DNA of 64,000 nt from NCBI GenBank assembly GCA_030142905.1, contig JASJOG010000095.1:372001-436000 (forward strand), written 5' to 3'. The DNA comes from Heliopora coerulea. Its lineage: Eukaryota > Cnidaria > Anthozoa > Scleralcyonacea > Helioporidae. The stretch's first letter is position 1. Each line of letters opens with the position of its first letter. Shown here in pieces: positions 23,901 through 34,441 of this stretch. The position numbers and the translations under genes were made by a program. The notes beneath the pieces are model-generated. The model did not search any database. It was not told the origin of the DNA and saw nothing but the letters and a program-made list of their open reading frames with translations.

Positions 23901-25985
23901 ATGTTGTGTTGTGAAATATTGCAGATTTGTTTCATCAATACTTCCGCTTTCGTTTACAGACGAAGGAGAAAGGGATTTGGTGTTATTGCGTCATGAAGTC
24001 GGAATAGAGTGGCCCGATAGGGCAAAGGTTGGTGTGAGACCAAGAATAAACTTCGAGGGTACATTCGACATAAAGCTTAACCTGAGGCATTTTTTATTAA
24101 GAAGTAGGCTGATCTGGGGGAAAGTTTACTTCGTTTCCTTTGCTTGGTTTAAGGTTTGGTTTGATTTAGTTTGTTTAACATTCTTCCTCTTTGGTCAGCG
24201 TACTTCCCAAACAGCTAGATTCACAATTGATTGGGGTCCAGAGGCCTATAATGTAACATCGCTGACCGAGAAGAATCAAAACTCGTGCCACTGAATTCAA
24301 TTGAATGAACTTTATTTAACGAGGGTAACGCATTACAGTAAGCACTGAATAACTTGTGTCCCTCTTAAATGTAATGAAGATCAAAATTTAAACTTACTTA
24401 TGCAAGGGTAGCTGTTTATCTCCAATTGCTTCAAGAACTTGTGTAGTTGCCTTCCTGGGACCAACCTGAGGTCTCTCAGCTCGGAGGTACGTTTGATGGC
24501 CAGCACACCACAACAGCCATAATGTAAAGGTTATATACCCTCACCGAGGTGTTTAAGCGATATATGAACTTGAGAGCGAAGTCCGAAGGTTTACGAGTGA
24601 TTGTCCAGGCGGAAATCGTAACTTTAATATAAATAGCAATGCTCAACAAATTGTGCGAAGTATCGCCATATGTAAACATTAACAAATGGTTAAACAAAGA
24701 AGGCTAGGAGAGTTTAAAACATATTTATGAGGTTTATAAGTCCGTTATAAACCTCTCGAGAACAAAAGAAACTGAGACAGCGATGATATAATGACTAGCG
24801 ACGAAACGTTAGTCAATAAATGTGTTTTAAACTCTTCTAGCCTACTTTGCTTAACCATCCGTTAATGTTTACATATGCCGATACTTCGCACAATTTGTTG
24901 ACCTTTACTATTTATATTGAAGCCCGAAGCTTGATATATCGCTTAAACACTGAGGTCAAGGTATATAATCGAGTTATATCATCGTTGGTGAAGTTTTGAA
25001 AGAAGTATTTAACTTGCCAGACAAATGTATAGAAATGGCGAAATTTTGGTAGGAAGTTTATGAATATCTTTATGAGGTTTACAAGTAAGTTATAAACCTC
25101 TCGAGAACAAAAGAAACTGAGACAACGATGATATAATGATAGTTGATGTCGTCGAGGTGGAGGTAAATGAATTGAAAACAAGGATCGGAATGGGGATTAA
25201 AGTGGAAATGGAGATTTGCAGATAGAGAAGAGGCAGAGGTGGATTTAGACATGTAAATGGAGATAAGGAAGCAAGTGAGGAAGGAAACGGACATCAACAA
25301 GACATGCACATGGAGAATAATATAAAGATGCAAACGGAGATGAGTAAGGAGAAGAGATGGGAGGAGAAGAGAGACGAAAGTAGATAAAAAATCGACGCGT
25401 TTTTACTTCTTACTTCCTTTGTTTTGTTTAATTTTGCTTTAATATTTAGGAAACTCGTCGTATTAGTATGATATCTTACGGAGACTCAAAGTATACTGCC
25501 ATGGCCAGGTCTGTCGGCTTCCCAACGGGAATTGGGGCTAAGATGGTACTCGACGGTAAGTGAGGAGTCAATATTTTAGTGCATCTATTTGCCGTTCAGT
25601 TATTGGTCTTAATATCGGACCCGATAATTAAGGACGAGTCCGGCAAATTTACAATAAATTTAAATAATTAAAGATAAAAATAAGTTAAATTATTACATAT
25701 TCCTTCTTAGATAATGTGCAGTTCAACACCAACATTTTAGATGTTCGTATTGAAAGTGTTTTCTTTTAAGTGTCCTTTTTCACCTTGTCCCATAATTGAT
25801 TATTCATCTCTTTTTTATATTCCTCTTACACTTGATGCAAATTGATGTGGAACTTTCTTAATTTTTTAGGTGCCATTGATAAGAAAGGCATCGTACTTCC
25901 AACGAAACGTGAAGTTTATCAACCAATATTAAAACATCTTCGCAAGGAAGGAATAGTGGTGAAAACAGATTCTTTCTACGATTAA
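7727..25985 (+). CDS. AASS: Alpha-aminoadipic semialdehyde synthase, 24 exons
   Basis: Bifunctional mitochondrial enzyme: lysine-ketoglutarate reductase (lysine + 2-oxoglutarate to saccharopine) followed by saccharopine dehydrogenase (saccharopine to glutamate + aminoadipate semialdehyde), the first two steps of lysine degradation. The 24 exons (coordinates in the two domain entries) join in phase to 938 aa, close to the vertebrate length of about 926. The N-terminus ([18 protein letters not shown]) is Arg/Lys-rich without acidic residues, as expected of a mitochondrial presequence. The core begins [15 protein letters not shown]. The frame is open upstream to 7553, but the Met at 7727 best fits the family. 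No frameshift or missing segment was seen, so the gene appears functional. Introns hold a PLE palindrome, SINE, TIR elements and microsatellites. Confidence 0.96.
10940..10989. repeat. Short hairpin in AASS intron 5
   Basis: TGGGTGGTGCTGAG pairs imperfectly with CTCAGCACTGCCCACCCA around TGGCAGTGCCTGGCA. No coding content. Confidence 0.6.
11059..11265 (-). mobile_element. tRNA-related SINE, palindromic, with 12-bp target duplication
   Basis: Flanked by direct AAGAAAACCTCC at 11047-11058 and 11266-11277. The centre, read on the minus strand, is tRNA-like (TAGCTCAATGGTTAGAGCG as A-box, GGTTCAATTCCC as B-box). It is bracketed by inverted arms (TTCTTAATACGCACGCTCTC and its complement ending at 11265), so the whole insert folds back. 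Lies in AASS intron 5. Confidence 0.75.
13815..14320. mobile_element. TIR element (about 506 bp) in AASS intron 8
   Basis: Terminal inverted repeats of about 40 bp: left AGAGTAAGAAAAAAACTCCG..., right complement ...CGGAGTTTGTTTCTTACTCT. The interior has a GGGGGGCTGCAGCC motif and a C-run near 14173, and no ORF of note. Probably a non-autonomous DNA transposon; target duplication unclear. Confidence 0.75.
15051..15422 (-). pseudogene. PLE GIY-YIG endonuclease fragment
   Basis: A frame-disconnected ORF with [20 protein letters not shown], then [13 protein letters not shown] and [13 protein letters not shown]. The YKI...CYIGETGR pattern with downstream Arg and His is a GIY-YIG nuclease with the PLE-type Cys insertion. 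It is separated from the RT by stops, so it is part of a dead element. Confidence 0.85.
15508..16085 (-). pseudogene. PLE reverse transcriptase fragment
   Basis: Translation shows [19 protein letters not shown], then [11 protein letters not shown] with the catalytic Asp pair, then [21 protein letters not shown] and [18 protein letters not shown], the typical order of late PLE reverse transcriptase motifs. The N-terminal RT motifs are missing (5' truncation). A frameshift follows DKKTQNK; the remaining RT-linker sequence continues in another frame at 15701-15489. Confidence 0.85.
16136..17314 (+). mobile_element. Penelope-like element, right palindrome arm with internal deletion
   Basis: Inverted near-copy of the left arm. 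It shares the same frameshift after DKKTQNK and the same stop before the endonuclease, but lacks an in-frame segment of about 195 bp. The sequence goes from NNYF directly to HNLLNSF, removing the GSPVSP and FVDD motifs. Outer ends match (left 14711, right 17314). The end hairpin has CTGTCGA at 17230-17236 and GAAA at 17256-17259. Confidence 0.87.
16605..16976 (+). pseudogene. PLE GIY-YIG endonuclease fragment, second copy
   Basis: Encodes the same 123 residues as the minus-strand copy at 15051-15422, so this part of the palindrome arms is virtually identical. It is preceded by an out-of-frame RT remnant at 16136-16608. Confidence 0.85.
17905..17946. repeat. (TTGA)n microsatellite
   Basis: Tandem TTGA units in AASS intron 11, followed to about 18190 by a decayed CCAY/CCCA-rich tract that gives a spurious ORF. 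Confidence 0.9.
18600..18735. repeat. (CAA)n-rich tract
   Basis: Imperfect CAA/ACA triplets in AASS intron 12. Confidence 0.85.
21025..21406. mobile_element. TIR element with 11-bp target duplication in AASS intron 18
   Basis: ATCAAGACCAT at 21025-21035 repeats directly at 21396-21406. The insert ends are inverted: TGAACTGTAAAAAGACTGGGG at the left and the complement of CTGAACTCTAAAAAGACTGG at the right. The insert is about 360 bp without coding sequence, consistent with a MITE. The region from here to exon 19 at 22049 shows nothing else. Confidence 0.82.
22300..22370. repeat. G/T homopolymer-rich tract
   Basis: A run of G followed by GTT and T runs in AASS intron 19. Confidence 0.8.
22830..23012. 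repeat. (GTT)n-rich imperfect repeat
   Basis: Variable GTT/GTG units in AASS intron 20, giving a spurious Cys-rich ORF. Confidence 0.8.
24529..24972. mobile_element. Long imperfect palindrome in AASS intron 22
   Basis: The left arm (about 24529-24726) and right arm (about 24819-24972) are inverted copies, for example GTGCGAAGTATCG and TAAGCGATATAT. The right arm lacks about 60 bp of the left. The spacer holds GACTAGCGACGAAACGTTAGTC, a hairpin-plus-GAAAC motif like the PLE-end motifs elsewhere. A 70-bp part of the spacer (24724-24793) is repeated directly at 25074-25143. Confidence 0.7.
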
Positions 25986-26183
25986 CGAGGTGGCGTATTT
26001 ATTGTAATTGAAATACTGTTAGAAAGTCAAGTGGTAAATTACGCCGTATTACACCTGTAGCACTCTGGAAAAAGGAAATCCAATGCTCTCCAGAAATATT
26101 CAATAATTCTTGGATTTCTCAAACAATTCTTGTATGGTTGCTGCAGGATATTGATGTTCCTGATTTCAGTCCCCAGCATGTTA

Positions 26184-26456
26184 GGAATTTTGATTGATTG
26201 CATCGCAAACATACAAAAGTTCATTGCAATATTCCATCAACCATTTGCAAAGTACAGCGCACAAAGTTTACCGTGCAAACAGGAAATTAACTAAGACGTT
26301 TGGGACTTCGGAAAATTCAAAACGAACTTTGCAAACTTCCGTGGACCGTATGCAAATTTCTCGAATTCACTTGCCAATTTTCCAGGAACATTTGCAGATA
26401 TCCTGGGAAATGAACGTCGACGTTTCCCAAATTTGGAACGTAATCAATCAAATTCC
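26184..26456. mobile_element. Short TIR element downstream of AASS
   Basis: GGAATTTTGATTGATTG at the left is mirrored by TAATCAATCAAATTCC at the right. The interior of about 240 bp has an open frame without recognisable content. Probable MITE. Confidence 0.55.
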
Positions 26457-26754
26457 CCCCAAGTTAGGTTCGACTCCCAGCGGAAGGCCCTAGAGATGCA
26501 TGATTCGTAACTGGTCCTGCTTAGGTCTTAAAGTAAATGATTCTGGTACTGGAAAATTTACATTCACCTTGTATAGACTCATATTGGGTGGTTGACTCTA
26601 TACGGTGAACAAATGTCAAGTTTGGTTTTTTAATACATGGACAGCGCTCTTTACTATGTGTCACTTGTCCATCGGATAATTTCCGAATAACAGACCCCTG
26701 TACCAGTTTTTTTTATATTTTAGAAACGTGAGAGCTTGGATATATGTTAAGATC

Positions 26755-27110
26755 GATGAATGATCGTCAAGCTCTATACTCAGAAAGACGATTTCTGAGC
26801 CCCAGACGGGGATCGAACCCGCAACCTTCTGATGATCGGTGAGACGCTCTAACCATTGAGCTACCAAGACTCAGATGGTGAGCTAAGGTGCAAGTTAGAG
26901 ATATATGTGCGACCTAAGGGGAAGCCACTATATATTAGTAATGATTGATGTAGTTTTTTTATATTTTAGAAACTTGCACCTTAGCTCGCCATCTGAGTCT
27001 TGGTAGCTCAATGGTTAGAGCGTCTCACCGGTCATCAGAAGGTTGCGGATTCGATCCCCGTCTGGGGCTCAGAAATCGTCTTTCTGAGTATCGAGCTTGA
27101 CGATCATACA
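26755..27110. mobile_element. Inverted pair of tRNA-related SINEs
   Basis: A minus-strand copy (about 26775-26900) and a plus-strand copy (about 26975-27095) face each other. Each has TGGTAGCTCAATGGTTAGAGCG (A-box), a near-consensus B-box (GGTTCGATCCC or GATTCGATCCC), GGGGCTC and the hairpin CTCAGAAA...TTTCTGAG. The anticodon-loop positions differ (CCGATCA versus CCGGTCA) and position 33 is C, not T, so these are not working tRNA genes. A direct repeat of TTTTTTATATTTTAGAAAC occurs near 26709 and 26955. Confidence 0.8.
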
Positions 27111-27183
27111 TCTATCCTTTACCCCTGTACCGTAACCTTAAATTTGGACCATCCTTTGCTGTACATTTCGACAGATATGTCGT

Positions 27184-27574
27184 CTAAAATACCAGTTTGT
27201 TGTATATATCTGCTACCTGAATCTGGTGAGACGATGCATAATAAAACTGCTTTTTAAGGAGCTTTTTAATGTCTAAGAAGGAATCGGAAATGACTAGCTC
27301 CATCTGTACTCGAAAAATAAGACGCGGCTTAGATCGGGCGCGAGTAAGGCCCGGGATAATCGTGGAAGCTTTGTTGCCGAAACATTTGAGATTTTTGATG
27401 TTTTCCCAAATTTTTCTCCCTTTGCCCACCCGTAGAAATATAGTCGCCGAAGCAAAATCTTCTTCCCTGGATGTAAACAAATGTTTCTCTGGAGAATTCA
27501 GAAACATTTTTTGCTTAATGGCCGCGATGTCTGTTTCGGAATCATTGTTTCTTCGTTTGCCCACTGAGAAATAG
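27184..27574. other. Unrecognised ORF pair, possibly repeat-derived
   Basis: A minus ORF (27564-27184, 126 aa, start MGKRRNNDSETDIAAIKQK) overlaps a plus ORF (27269-27574, 101 aa). Neither shows a domain I recognise and there are no convincing splice partners. The motif near 27540-27565 (ATTGTTTCTTCGTTTGCCCA) recurs loosely at about 27749-27765, which hints at a dispersed repeat. I do not call a gene. Confidence 0.3.
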
Positions 27575-30500
27575 TGTTGCCTAGTGCCCAGGGTTTCTCT
27601 GTACCGCTTATTTTGTTGGTTTTTATCTGAGATGGTGCTCCCCGGCCAAGAGACATCGACCCAGTCCTAATCTAACCCGCTCATGAATGTTTCAAACAAG
27701 ATGTTTCCTTGTTTAGCCCATGTTCAGGTAACATTCCTGGGAAACAATGTTAGTTCGTTTACCCAGGCCTTTCATAGTACGCGGAACGCTCGTATAAACA
27801 AGATACAGAATTTTCACCCTTACGAGATTTTTCTATCGTATTTTGTTTTTTAAATTGCGTAAACTGTTATTTCCAAGATATGCGATTTTGTTTCTGCGGC
27901 ATGGAACATTGTTGCGTTCACGTTTTTTGAAGAAAAAATTTCAATGGCGAATGTCGGGCTATGTGCACTCGTGCATTTACGAGTATTGAAAGATGACAGC
28001 GGTCGTTGGCTAAAAGTCCCGCAGTTATGTAAAGAAGTTTCTTTATTGCACTGTAGTGTGATTAACCTTTTATTTGCTCACCTTTCAACTAATTATGAGT
28101 GAGTAATCTCGTCGTGTGTCTTATTAACAGATTTATGGCGGCCTATTACTGCTGTGTAATAACCAATGTACGACGAAACTTCTTTAGTCTTTTCTTCAAA
28201 CAAACAAATTTTCGCACGTCTTGCATCTTGTTAGTAAGTCTCCCGTCTGTCGACTTGGTTTTTTTGTACAAAATGGAGGTTGATTAGACCGTCTTTGCCG
28301 AAGTTCATGGCGCAAGCCTTTTACTAATTTAAAAAAAAAAGCAAACAAGAAAACAAAAACACGTTGCTTCTCAATGCAATCGGTAATCGAGCTTTCCTAG
28401 GAGTATTTTGACTTACGGTAATACTTGTTGTATAACACCGTTGTTTATTTCAAGAACAGAATTGCTTCTTCGAGCGAATTGTGAAAGACCGAGTGTAAAA
28501 CCGAATCATTTTTCTGCATTGAATGTATTTTAAAATGTCTTTTCTGAGATCTCGAGTGAGTAAGATATCTTGTCAGTGAGATACTTGTGGCTTATCTCTA
28601 ACAATTAAATGTGCTTATCAAACCTATCAATCATAACTTTACGTTTGATGGCAGAGAAGTGTGGTAGGAAAAATGAAATCGAACCCAGGTGACTCAAGTG
28701 GACGGCCCATCGAAGTACTGTTGAAATATTTTGAAATCGTTAGGGTGTATATTAACTCAAAATGTAACATTGTTTTATATGTGCGTTGTAAGTTGATGTA
28801 GGTTTTCGCTGAGCTTGATGAATTAAATGATAACGTGGTAGAACAGCAGGAAGTGGTGCAACATTACTGAGAATAAAATCCGGTATTTTACCAGGTCCAT
28901 AATCGGAGTAAAGGTTTAACCCACCCATTTTTCAATGCTGGATTTGATTCTTCGGGAGATGTAATGAGGGCATATCTTGATCCATGCAAAATTCTTCTTC
29001 GTTCACGAAGCGATGAAAAGTTTATCTGAGGCCTATCTGCAGGACTGCTCTTGTCCTTAGCTTTGTGTGTAGAAATGAAACGGAATTGAAAACAAAAAAA
29101 TTAAAGATTAAAGTACAAAAGACTTTTTTTCCTAACTAACATTTTGCAGAGAATTGACGATTTAGAGCTCAGCCGGGAAGGCGGATTTAGATTTCGACCC
29201 TCGTTCCTAGATGCATGTTCCTGAAAGTTCAATCATAACTTACTGTACAACTCGAATTCACTTATCCAATGTATGTTGGTTGATTTTTTGTTTATTTTTT
29301 GAAGCAGTGAACTAAATCTGTTAAGTTTTGATATGCTATTCGAAAGTTCTTCAGCGGGAAATTCAGCATCAAAGGGAGTTGAAAACTGTGTACCTTCTCA
29401 TGCCCAGCATAAGACGATTTTTCGTGTAATTCGAAGTCACGGGGCTTAGATGGAGCTAAATTTGCAAAGACGATCCAATGACTGGATATCTTATGGTGAG
29501 AAAAGGTTACATATCTATGTCCATGCATATATGTACCACTTAGCTTTCCCTTCTGATTTGTTATACATACTATTTATACGACAACCCTCGCTGAGAGTTG
29601 TACACACATTTAACCCATGCTCGTCTCCTGTGTGCAGTGGTTATATCTCATCGGTCGTCAATTATTGCGGCTGTAATTCCATTTCAGGGGCCTCAGAATC
29701 AATGGTAGTGCACTAGTTTCGGGAGCATCCATTCACGCCCATTTTCACTGAGCTTTGGCAACGAACATTAACTTGATGTAAACTTTGATTGCTTGTCCGC
29801 TTGATTAGAATCTGAAGGATTAGGTGGCATAAATGCTGAGAGCGCATACGGGATGCTAATATCTGAACACCTGCTCCCTGAATGAATAACAACCTCGGAG
29901 TTCGGACAGTATTTGGTTTAAGCTGCTTCTGACGTTTCTGTTGCCGTCCTTACGGCTTCCTGTGTTATAAATTTCCTGACTTTTCTAAATAAAACATTCG
30001 GATTTCTAAATGACGAAGTTTACTCATAAGCGTTTTCTAATATTCCCATGTTAATATGGGTTGTTTAAAAAGAGAGCTTGTGTCATGCTGTGCTACTTCT
30101 TTGTTCTCTCCCTCAGTGTATCAGCAACACACGTCTCAACAGATTGATCACTTCTTTTCAAACTTTTAACAGCCACCCGAACTGAGTGCCCACCCCTTTT
30201 GTTTGTAGCGTGTAGACAAACCGAGCGCGAACTTTATCGGCGGCCTCAGCATTTTAGCAGTTGTAATAAAGAAAACATACTCGAATTTGAAGCCGTGCCT
30301 GCTCTCACACGCCCTAGAAATCGAGATATGCTTAAATCCGAACGAGATAAGTTTAAATCCATTTTCTTTAAACTGTGATCGTAGCTGCTTTTGTGTCGTG
30401 GCCGCGTGGCGTAATGTTTATTAATGTTTGGGTTATTACCGTCACAGAGGACGCCTCGTATTAGCTGGTACACTTACAGAATTGCCAAGGTATTGCACTG

Positions 30501-33500
30501 CATGTGTTTGAAGGGGAGAAAAACCTTTCCTCGCGGTCAGAACTGCTGTTAACCAGCGGAGCCAGGAGTTGCTTACACGGACTTAGTTTGGCAAACGGTT
30601 GTGCTCTGTTATCACTGCGTCGATCCAAACGAATGACTCTACTTTCTCAAAGGTTCCTCTACGTTCTACCGAATTTATGAAACCTCAAGAACTTAAGAGG
30701 TCTTTTGTAGTGAACTAGGTTTAGGTGCTGAACGAGAGAGAGTGTGTGATTTTGAGTTATTTGTGGTGCATTCAACGAGGCTTGCTTATCTCGTGGGGAG
30801 ACTCTCGGGGATGGATCAATGAATCACCAACTCTTTTAAACAGCTTTTCTTTTTTTTAACTGCGTTGGTTAAACCGAAGGGGGTCTTTCAGCTGTCATGC
30901 AGTACCTAAATCGATATATTTAATGATTAAGCAGCACAATTCCAATCACCAATAAACTGAGGCCAATTCATCAACCTTTTATTAAAGTTATCGGTAGTGA
31001 CATGTTTTCGTCTGCGAAATTTAAGATCGAAATTAGGCAATTGACCTTTTCTCAAAAAAAAAAAAACACAAAAATAAAATAAAAACTCCCAACTGTAAGG
31101 GACGGTACTTCGCACGTATTGATATTTTGAGACTGCATTCATAGACGTGCATAAAACAACTCGTCTTTCAAGGTTTGTCATTTGTACGAAAGCCTTCTAA
31201 TTTAAAAAGCGATTTCTAATACCTAGGAGCCAAGAAAATGGGACTCTTTTCCTTCTATCTTTCGCGGTGCAACACTGATTTCGCGGTAAGGAAATTCCAG
31301 CTGAGAGTTCGTAAGTTGAGAGCCTGAGTTCCCATGATGTTTGATCTTAACCGTCGCGTTCGACTCAAATTTTTGTACTGGAGAAAAAGCCGTTTCACTT
31401 TCACGAACCAACTCAAGCTACTTCTCTTGTCATTGACTCCGTGTAAACAGCATGTGGTATGGTGCAAAGCGATCAATGAACACGTACAATAGAACACTAA
31501 ATAGACCTTCTGTGCGAGGTCATTTAAATAAACATGTTGTGTTAGTTTTATTCTCTTCCATTTACCCAACACAGCTGAATTTAAGTTGGCGTTGGTCTTT
31601 CCGTCACAGACATAACTGCTGCGACTGTTTGATTCTTTGCCTTTCTTTAATTTGTTTTGTCACTGACTTGTTTTTGCGTCACGCCACTTGCCGTCTTTAG
31701 TGTTGCTTCTAAAAGTCTGAAGTGTTTATTCTTTAAATGGCGCACGACATTTCGTCCTCGAGGCAAACGGAAATCCCGTTTGGGAGCTTAGTGTGTGTAA
31801 AAAACACACCTTTGTTTCTCTATGACCGTATTCATTTTCAGCGTTGATAGGCCGCTTCACTTGTTTCGTCACCACTCTTTTCCTTAACTTGTCACTTAGC
31901 TGACATCCGGAAATCTGAGTCACCAATCCAGCCTTGACTTGATGCTTAAAACTCGCACTTATCACTTCTTTAAAGGCTTGTTCTCAACTTCGATTCGAGA
32001 GGCGATAAAGCCGTGAAATTGCTAAAGTCCTGTTCTTAAACAAGTCTAAACAAGTAGGTGAAAACAGTTTTATTCGGAGGTGCGCAAAAATAATCCGAAG
32101 TAAGCTCTCAAGATTCGAGGACAAAAAGATCGCCTGGAAGACTACCTGTTTGTTGTTTCACCAAATCTGACTTTATTCTCGTATTCTTTCTCCCTAACAC
32201 GCTGTCGCTTCTTTTGACCAATCGTGCCATTCGATAACAAAGCTCTTAACTTTTGAGATTGTTTACGATTAGCGGAGGAGCTGGTGAAAAGAATATCGCT
32301 TCTTTGAATTGTTTCTGTCGAATTGAGTTGTGGCATGGGCCAAGAATAGTGCGTTTGGGTTTTAGATTGCTGCCGAAACACTCGTTCGTCAACGGATTAG
32401 AAGTTTTGATTGAGACCTACTGAAAAAATAAACAATTTAGTCTTTAATTATAATTCTCTTTTGTCGGAAAATCATAAACTGTGAAAAGACCGCCAGAGGG
32501 AACTTACGTCTTGTTGAAATGATTAATTAACTTGTAGAAAACCGTAATCATGCAATATATTAACTTTACTGCGATAGAGCAATAAAAAATATCACATACC
32601 GAAGGCTATTCGGTTGGACATTTCCAAATAAAATTGCCATAACTAGAAAATTCAAGAGCTACGTTTCCATCATTAATAAACGCGCATGCCGCACGATGCT
32701 ACATGGAAAGACTTGTTGTAAAGTCCACAGGTTGATCGCTTTTAGACCGATTTACTTTACATCGATCTAAAAGCGATCCGAGTTTGCTTAGATCAAGCGT
32801 TCACATCAATTTTTGATCGATCTAAAAGCTTTCATATCGATCTAGGCTAATTCACAGCTTTTCATATTCAGTGCACTTGGATTTAGATCGATCTGAGATC
32901 GATCAAAGTTGCTAGCGTGATCGGCCTTTATGTCACCAGCTATACGTTTGAAGTTGTTGGTCGTGTTCAGCAGTGCGCAGATTTACGACTGTCATCCGTC
33001 TCTTCAATAACCAGTTTGCGACTCCTTATTATAAATCGCTACAAAAAGTTATTAGAAGTTAGTTCTAGCTATGTGTTTGCCAAGGCGTTTTGGATAAGTG
33101 AGTTGTGTAAATAAGACCCAAATGGCTGCTTCCTCGTCCATTGTGTTTAATCTGACGGCCAATTAATGAATTGCCTACATCGATCGACTTGACATTTTGT
33201 AGTGTTTGCGTTTAACCGCGATTACAATCTTTTATTGATGCCACACTTCACAGCTGTTTTGCACGGCTTATCATGAGAAAATTGACTTTTATTGATTGTC
33301 AAATTGACAGCTTAGATTTTTACCCGACCGCGGAAGAGTAGGTGCCTATCAACTGTGTTTATGTATATATTTAAACCGGTACTCGCTAGACATACAAATC
33401 TCTGTATTTACCAGCATCAGCCGTCAAAATCACTCCAGTAAACTCATTGCAATTCTGCTCTTGTGCTTGATAAAACCACGATTTTCGTATTCATCAAGTT

Positions 33501-34441
33501 GTACGATGAATTTAAACTGTTTGCATTTAATTTGATTTCAAATTGACTTGGCAAATTTCATTGTACAAAACAGCGTAATGTGTAGCTGGAGTGATGTCAA
33601 AAATGCCACGGGGCTGATTGTCAGTACTGGATAACTTTCACGTCGGGCTTCCTTCTTCCTTTCGCTATGTTCTTCAACGTTTTGTTAAAAGGCAGTAATT
33701 ATTAAATGGCCTTATCCATAGTTTACGTAAATCAAATTGTATTCAATTAAAGCGACCTCTTAATATCGTAGTTTGTTGACTTGCAGACAGCTGATTTTTT
33801 TAACACCATTAAAAGTATCCTTTACTGTGGCGCCATTGCTATTAGTCATCGGAAATACACTAGCCTTGGATTGTGTGTAAACTTTTAATTCCTCGAAATG
33901 CAGTTTGTTTTGATTTCACGCATTGATCTAACACGGTCAAGCAAATTCCTAGTCAGTGTAAATTACTGTTAGCAGCATTATCGCTTTGGTGAAAAGTGGG
34001 CGATGAATTATAAAAAGTTGCTGGCAAACGTTTGTTAGAACACCAATTTAATAGTTCAACTGTTGGGAAACTTCCAAAACGGTTCATTTAAAAACGACAA
34101 AAAGGCTCGAAATCATTTCCAGCAGTTTACTTGAACAACATCTCAATTTTTAATATCTCAACGTCTTAAATAAATTAAAGTACATCATTTAACTTAGTGA
34201 ATTGGATGATGGAATTATGAAAGATATGACGAAACGTGGCATGACATATGTATAAAATTGTTTTGGTGGGGTTTCTAATCTATTTCTGTATTTACAAATT
34301 GCCATTGTATATACACGTGGCTTGTGGGAAAGTCTCTCTTAGGTGTTATTCTTTTATAGATGGATACCTAGAAGAGTCGAGGCTGCGTTTAGTGCTGTGA
34401 GCTGTTCATTTAAGATTGTATATCGTTTGTGTTCCCTGTTA
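27575..34441. other. Non-coding intergenic region, AASS to FoxQ2
   Basis: About 6.9 kb with only short chance ORFs. The one structured patch is 32733-32911. It probably holds the FoxQ2 3' end and possibly distal regulatory DNA, but no specific element is identifiable. Confidence 0.5.
32733..32911. repeat. GATCGATCTAAAAGC inverted-repeat cluster
   Basis: GATCGCTTTTAGACCGAT pairs with ATCGATCTAAAAGCGATC (32736-32777). Further copies of ATCGATCT/AGATCGAT occur to 32905. Likely a decayed MITE or a short tandem/inverted repeat family. Confidence 0.6.

Larger units (their letters stand above)
17586..25985 (+). other. AASS: AASS exons 10-24: saccharopine dehydrogenase half
   Basis: Exons: 17586-17648, 17766-17830, 18317-18477, 19102-19231, 19559-19669, 19926-20034, 20197-20273, 20428-20491, 20844-21008, 22049-22141, 22658-22767, 23140-23228, 23960-24027, 25450-25555, 25870-25985. 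Key stretches are the dinucleotide-binding [18 protein letters not shown] (about 499-516), [69 protein letters not shown] and [11 protein letters not shown]. The terminal exon ends KTDSFYD followed by TAA. Confidence 0.94.

Noticed and set aside
26776..27085. Two tRNA genes in opposite orientation
   Set aside because: A and B boxes are good, but the anticodon loops lack T33, differ between copies and sit in a repeated SINE structure.
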